Shown piece after piece: positions 6,910-9,538 of a stretch of DNA of 9,538 nt. Made by a program: the position numbers and the translations under genes. Each line of letters starts with the position of its first letter. Position 1 is the first letter of the stretch. The DNA comes from Campylobacterales bacterium (GTDB lineage Bacteria; Campylobacterota; Campylobacteria; Campylobacterales; Sulfurovaceae), in assembly GCA_016937075.1 (NCBI GenBank), contig JAFGWQ010000027.1, forward strand, positions 1 to 9,538, written 5' to 3'. The notes beneath the pieces are model-generated. The model was given only the letters and a program-made list of their open reading frames with translations. It was not told where the DNA came from and searched no databases.

Positions 6910-7695
6910 CTACCTCCCCGCAATTACGCTAGCTAATTCTTCGTATGCTACGCTGCCTTTAGAACCAGACGCATATTCCCTGATCGGCTTGCCAAAACTC
7001 GGACTCTCTGCTATCTTGACATTTCTTGGAACCACTATGCACTCTTTATTTTTTTTAAAATAAAACAATTGGTTTTTAAAATGATGGCTCAAATCCTCTA
7101 GCACTTGCTTTGAGAGATTGTTTTGAGTTGAATACATTGTAGGCAAAAATCCTTTGATAGAGAGTTTTGGATTGATTGTCTTACGTAACATATTTATAGT
7201 ACTAAGCAATTGCGCCAAACCTTCCAATGCAAAAAATTCACACTGAATAGGAATAATGACAGAATCTGATGCGCTTAGTGCATTGATAGTGATCGGCCCC
7301 AGTGCCGGTGGAGAATCTATGATTATATAATCGTAGATATCTTTAACTTCATAAAGTTTATCTTTGAGCATCAATTCACGATTTTGTTTGTTTGGATCAT
7401 AAAAATCTTTTTCAATACCAACTAGCCCGATATTGGAAGGTACCAAAAAAAGTGATTCTAGGTGTGTTTGCATGGTTACTTGTGAAATATTTTTTGAACC
7501 GTTCATTACATGTAAAATATTAAATTCATAATCATTTCTATGAAATCCCAGACTAGTTGTAGCATTTGACTGCGGATCTATATCTAAAAGTAATACTTTT
7601 TTCTTTTTTGCTGCCAAAGAAGCCGCCAGATTAACTGCAGTAGTAGTCTTTCCAACACCGCCTTTTTGATTTGCAATACATATAATTTCTATCAT
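6910..7695 (-). CDS. parA: Chromosome-partitioning ATPase ParA (Soj)
   Basis: This 261-residue Walker-type ATPase forms ATP-dependent dimers that bind DNA non-specifically and move ParB-parS complexes during chromosome segregation. The deviant Walker A motif KGGVGKTT is at 11-18, with signature lysine K11 and phosphate-binding K16. The A' motif DIDPQSNAT starts at 38. The Walker B strand IIIDSPP is at 124-130. The conserved chromosomal-ParA tail motif VVPRNVKIAESPSFGKPI is at about 221-238. There is no N-terminal extension with a helix-turn-helix, so it is of the small, chromosomal (Soj) type rather than the large plasmid type. Its ATG overlaps the birA stop (ATGA), and parB follows after 2 nt. 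Confidence 0.97.
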   Translation of the reverse strand: MIEIICIANQKGGVGKTTTAVNLAASLAAKKKKVLLLDIDPQSNATTSLGFHRNDYEFNILHVMNGSKNISQVTMQTHLESLFLVPSNIGLVGIEKDFYDPNKQNRELMLKDKLYEVKDIYDYIIIDSPPALGPITINALSASDSVIIPIQCEFFALEGLAQLLSTINMLRKTINPKLSIKGFLPTMYSTQNNLSKQVLEDLSHHFKNQLFYFKKNKECIVVPRNVKIAESPSFGKPIREYASGSKGSVAYEELASVIAGR

Positions 7696-8327
7696 CTTAA
7701 GCTAAATACCTTTTCTCCATCTAATATAAGCGATCCATCATCGCACAGCACAGCCTTTAATAAGCTCTTTTTACTATCATTGATGTGTACAAAATATTCT
7801 CGATTCTTTTCAAATTCTAGCTTAACCTTACTAAAGACTTCCTTCCATTTTGGAAATTTTTCTAGTTCATTGATATATTTTTCCAAAAGAAAATATGTAT
7901 CTATTTCAACCCCTAGATTTGTATACGGTTCTGGGGCTGAAGAAATATTTATTCCGATTCCGCATACTAAAATTTGATCGATTTTTTGAGTTATGACACC
8001 GCCTATTTTGGACCCTTCAAGATAAAGATCATTTGGCCATTTGAGCCAAACATTCTCGTTGATATTTTGCAGCAATTCTTGCATAATTTGTGCAAAATAT
8101 ATAGATGCAGAAGCCAACGGTAAATCAAAAGGCAATAAATCGCACGGTAGAGCAAATGAAGCAAAGAAGTTGCCCTTTACGCCTTGCCACTCATTTGATC
8201 TGCTGCCAACCCCGTCTGTTTGTTCTCTCGCAATAACTGCTATTGGAGCATGAAGTTTATTACTCTCCAATTCGTTGATTAGATAACGTTGCGTAGAAAA
8301 GAGTGTATCAAATGAGAGTATCTCCAA
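7692..8327 (-). CDS. birA: Biotin-[acetyl-CoA-carboxylase] ligase, short form without DNA-binding domain
   Basis: This 211-residue ligase makes biotinyl-5'-AMP and transfers biotin to the lysine of carboxylase carrier proteins. The catalytic domain starts at the very N-terminus (DTLFSTQRYL, 7-16), so the helix-turn-helix of E. coli-type BirA is absent and the protein should not be a transcriptional repressor. The ATP/biotin loop reads GVGSRSNEW (39-47) where E. coli has GRGRRGRKW. Other conserved motifs are KWPND (96-100), KIGGV (107-111, with K107 equivalent to the catalytic-site lysine) and GIGINI (123-128). A short C-terminal domain follows. The start is TTG at 8327, supported by AAGGGGG 7 nt upstream. 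It overlaps fmt by 20 nt and parA by 4 nt. Confidence 0.92.
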   Translation of the reverse strand: MEILSFDTLFSTQRYLINELESNKLHAPIAVIAREQTDGVGSRSNEWQGVKGNFFASFALPCDLLPFDLPLASASIYFAQIMQELLQNINENVWLKWPNDLYLEGSKIGGVITQKIDQILVCGIGINISSAPEPYTNLGVEIDTYFLLEKYINELEKFPKWKEVFSKVKLEFEKNREYFVHINDSKKSLLKAVLCDDGSLILDGEKVFSLR

Positions 8328-9219
8328 TTTTTAGCCCCCTTCCAACTAGATAAGACTTGGCATTCATAGCTTTTTTAGATGGTGCCTGAAGCGATGATAT
8401 TCTAATCGAACCTTTATTGCATCCTGCGATAATACTATCATTTTCAATCGACAATATCTCTCCGGCTTTGTTTTTACTGTTTATATCAACAATTTCCAAC
8501 CCTGATAACTTTAATCCATTAGCCAAAAAGACACCGGGCCATCCATAAAATGCACGATATTTATTTATAATTTCAGAAGCATTTGAAAAATCAACTTCGC
8601 CATCACTTTTTTGAATTTTACGACAATGGGTTGCGGCCGCTCCTGTTTGTGGTAATGGAATTAAATTATCAAAATTTTTGAGTACTTCTATAGTCAGGAG
8701 TGCAGCATCATAGCTTAATCTTTCCATCAGACCTGTCACAACCATATCGTTTGGGATTTTGAAGTATCTATAAGCTAACACCGGACCACTATCAAGTCCC
8801 TCTTCCATCAGCATAGCAGTAATTCCGGTATATTTGTCTCCATTAAGCAAACACTGCTGTACAGGGCTTGCCCCGCGATATAACGGCAACAGCGAAGCAT
8901 GAAGATTAATGCATGGTGCTATATCTAATATATTTTTTGGCAAAAGTTGTCCAAAAGCTGCTACTACAATAATATCAGGTTTTGCATCTACTATAGCATC
9001 ATAAATGCCATTCTCTTTGAGACTTTGTGGCTGTAATATAGGTAAATTATATTCTAATGCCAGTGATTTTACCGGAGGCGACATAAGCTCTTGATGTCTG
9101 CCTACGGGGCGGTCTGGCTGTGTAAGAACAAGAGTTACTTCAAATTTATTATCTTTAAGTATGGCTTCCAATATGACTTTGGCATACTCTGGCGTACCCA
9201 TATATACAATTCGCTTCAT
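8308..9219 (-). CDS. fmt: Methionyl-tRNA formyltransferase
   Basis: This 303-residue enzyme transfers a formyl group from 10-formyl-tetrahydrofolate to the amino group of Met-tRNAfMet, making the initiator tRNA. The N-terminal Rossmann-like domain begins KRIVYMGTPEYA and contains QPDRPVGR (34-41). Catalytic residues of the family are visible: N105 and H107 in NLHASLLPLYRGASP and D143 in EGLDSGPV. The C-terminal OB-fold domain (about 205-303) includes the conserved FYGWPGVFL. Length is normal. The ATG has a modest AAGAAG site 5 nt upstream and its own promoter. The 3' end overlaps the birA start by 20 nt. It is the first gene of the unit seen here, and the region upstream carries repeats rather than another gene. 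Confidence 0.98.
   Translation of the reverse strand: MKRIVYMGTPEYAKVILEAILKDNKFEVTLVLTQPDRPVGRHQELMSPPVKSLALEYNLPILQPQSLKENGIYDAIVDAKPDIIVVAAFGQLLPKNILDIAPCINLHASLLPLYRGASPVQQCLLNGDKYTGITAMLMEEGLDSGPVLAYRYFKIPNDMVVTGLMERLSYDAALLTIEVLKNFDNLIPLPQTGAAATHCRKIQKSDGEVDFSNASEIINKYRAFYGWPGVFLANGLKLSGLEIVDINSKNKAGEILSIENDSIIAGCNKGSIRISSLQAPSKKAMNAKSYLVGRGLKIGDTLI
8335..8341 (-). promoter_or_regulatory. Shine-Dalgarno site fixing the TTG start of birA
   Basis: AAGGGGG lies inside the 3' end of fmt, 7 nt before the TTG at 8327-8325. It supports this non-ATG start, which also gives the N-terminus expected for short BirA proteins. Confidence 0.6.
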
Positions 9220-9249
9220 TTGTCTTCTTTGATTAAAATATATATATTT

Positions 9250-9258
9250 ATTATACCA
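9250..9258 (-). promoter_or_regulatory. Extended -10 promoter element upstream of fmt
   Basis: On the minus strand the sequence reads TGGTATAAT, a perfect extended -10 (TGn followed by TATAAT). It ends 30 bases before the fmt ATG, giving a predicted leader of about 24 nt. There is no recognisable -35 hexamer at the expected distance, as is common in Campylobacterota. It probably drives fmt-birA-parA-parB and possibly the ATP synthase genes beyond. Confidence 0.65.
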
Positions 9259-9350
9259 TGAATTGGATTTGAGATAAGAATTAGAGAGGTGGCGTAAAAT
9301 AGATATTCTCTTATTCTTGATGTATATTAAAATACGAAAAAATAGATAGT
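9259..9350. other. AT-rich intergenic DNA with no recognised gene
   Basis: This lies between the fmt promoter and the repeat region. It is AT-rich, with no open frame, Shine-Dalgarno site or clear hairpin that I can support. It may hold upstream promoter sequence for fmt. Together with the flanking repeats it makes up the 319 bases without a gene at the right end of the window. Confidence 0.5.
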
Positions 9351-9379
9351 CGCAGGCCTAAAGCCCTGATGATGACAAA
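9351..9379. repeat. Hairpin-plus-tail repeat end, copy 1
   Basis: A six-position stem with one mismatch (CAGGCC / GCCCTG, 9353-9358 and 9363-9368) encloses a TAAA loop and is followed by the tail GATGACAAA (9371-9379). The same arrangement recurs at the right end of the window. It looks like the terminal part of a second, mostly missing or diverged member of the same repeat family. The strand is undefined. Confidence 0.5.
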
Positions 9380-9381
9380 TC

Positions 9382-9538
9382 GCGTCATTCTGAGGCATGA
9401 AAATCGTAAACAAAGTCAAACTGCTTTGACTTTGTAGATTTGAAACCAAAGGCGATGTCGCACAGAGACCGCCGAAGGAGCGTGAGAATCTAAAAAAAGA
9501 GATCTTCACGAAGTCTAAAGACTTCTCAAGATGACAAA
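9382..9538. repeat. Non-coding repeat element with imperfect terminal inverted repeats and internal hairpins (MITE/REP-like)
   Basis: The segment begins CGTCATTCTGAGG (9383-9395) and ends TCTCAAGATGACA (9524-9536), which match as inverted repeats at 9 of 13 positions. Inside are a perfect 10-bp hairpin (9411-9434), an imperfect inverted pair GTGAGAATCT / AGATCTTCAC (9483-9492 and 9500-9509) around an A-rich spacer, and a terminal 6-bp hairpin with TAAA loop (9510-9525). From memory, short dispersed repeats framed by GTCATTCTGAG...GAATCT...AGATTCTTC...CTCAGAATGAC occur between genes in many bacteria, and this segment resembles that class. No protein-coding potential is credible. The right boundary may lie outside the window. 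Confidence 0.55.
9411..9434. repeat. Perfect 10-bp inverted repeat (hairpin) inside the repeat element
   Basis: CAAAGTCAAA (9411-9420) and TTTGACTTTG (9425-9434) are exact reverse complements around a CTGC loop. A further 5 bp (AAATC 9401-9405 with GATTT 9437-9441) can pair across a small asymmetric internal loop. There is no following U-run on either strand, so it does not look like an intrinsic terminator. Confidence 0.75.

Noticed and set aside
8634..8641. GCGGCCGC palindrome inside fmt
   Set aside because: It encodes ordinary residues in the fmt frame and is an isolated 8-bp palindrome. There is no sign of a regulatory or recombination role.
9327..9509. A 60-codon open frame on the minus strand in the intergenic region
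   Set aside because: It lies over the hairpin repeat, has no good Shine-Dalgarno site and its composition (Phe/Ser/Gln-rich, no domain) is that of a translated repeat. It is not supported as a gene.
1..9538. Search for CRISPR arrays, tRNA/rRNA genes, transposases, phage or defence genes
   Set aside because: No regularly spaced direct repeats, no tRNA-like cloverleaf and no such protein families were recognised. The coding space is filled by conserved housekeeping genes.

Overview
The window is a conserved housekeeping block from an AT-rich bacterium, almost certainly a member of Campylobacterota (formerly Epsilonproteobacteria), in the Sulfurimonas/Sulfuricurvum/Sulfurovum neighbourhood. The main evidence is gene order. 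Read along the minus strand it is fmt - birA - parA - parB - atpF' - atpF - atpH - atpA - atpG - atpD - atpC - tolQ/exbB, an arrangement characteristic of that phylum. I cannot resolve the genus from sequence alone.

Every recognised gene lies on the minus strand, so the biological order runs from high to low coordinates. Positions 9220-9538 hold no credible gene. They carry a promoter for fmt close to the gene, then AT-rich DNA, then a repeat-like segment (about 9351-9538) with hairpins and imperfect terminal inverted repeats. Positions 8308-9219 are fmt (methionyl-tRNA formyltransferase), 7692-8327 birA (biotin-protein ligase), 6910-7695 parA and 6041-6907 parB (chromosome partitioning). These four genes overlap or nearly touch (20-nt overlap, ATGA overlap, 2-nt gap) and look co-transcribed. 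A 63-base gap follows, with a good -10 element, and then the ATP synthase operon begins.

The ATP synthase cluster supplies both peripheral-stalk b subunits (atpF', atpF), delta (atpH) and the F1 subunits alpha, gamma, beta and epsilon (atpA, atpG, atpD, atpC). The membrane subunits a (atpB) and c (atpE) are absent and must be encoded elsewhere, as is usual in this phylum. Immediately after the atpC stop codon, in the same reading frame, a TTG codon opens the first 61 codons of a TolQ/ExbB-type proton-channel protein that runs off the left edge. Proton-motive-force production/consumption and a proton-driven envelope motor are therefore adjacent.

I found no phage, transposase, CRISPR, defence or biosynthetic system. 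The genes are intact and conventional. The items most worth a second look are the two-copy hairpin/tail repeat upstream of fmt, the serine at the BirA position equivalent to E. coli Arg118, the zero-gap in-frame atpC/tolQ junction, and several non-ATG starts supported by Shine-Dalgarno sites.
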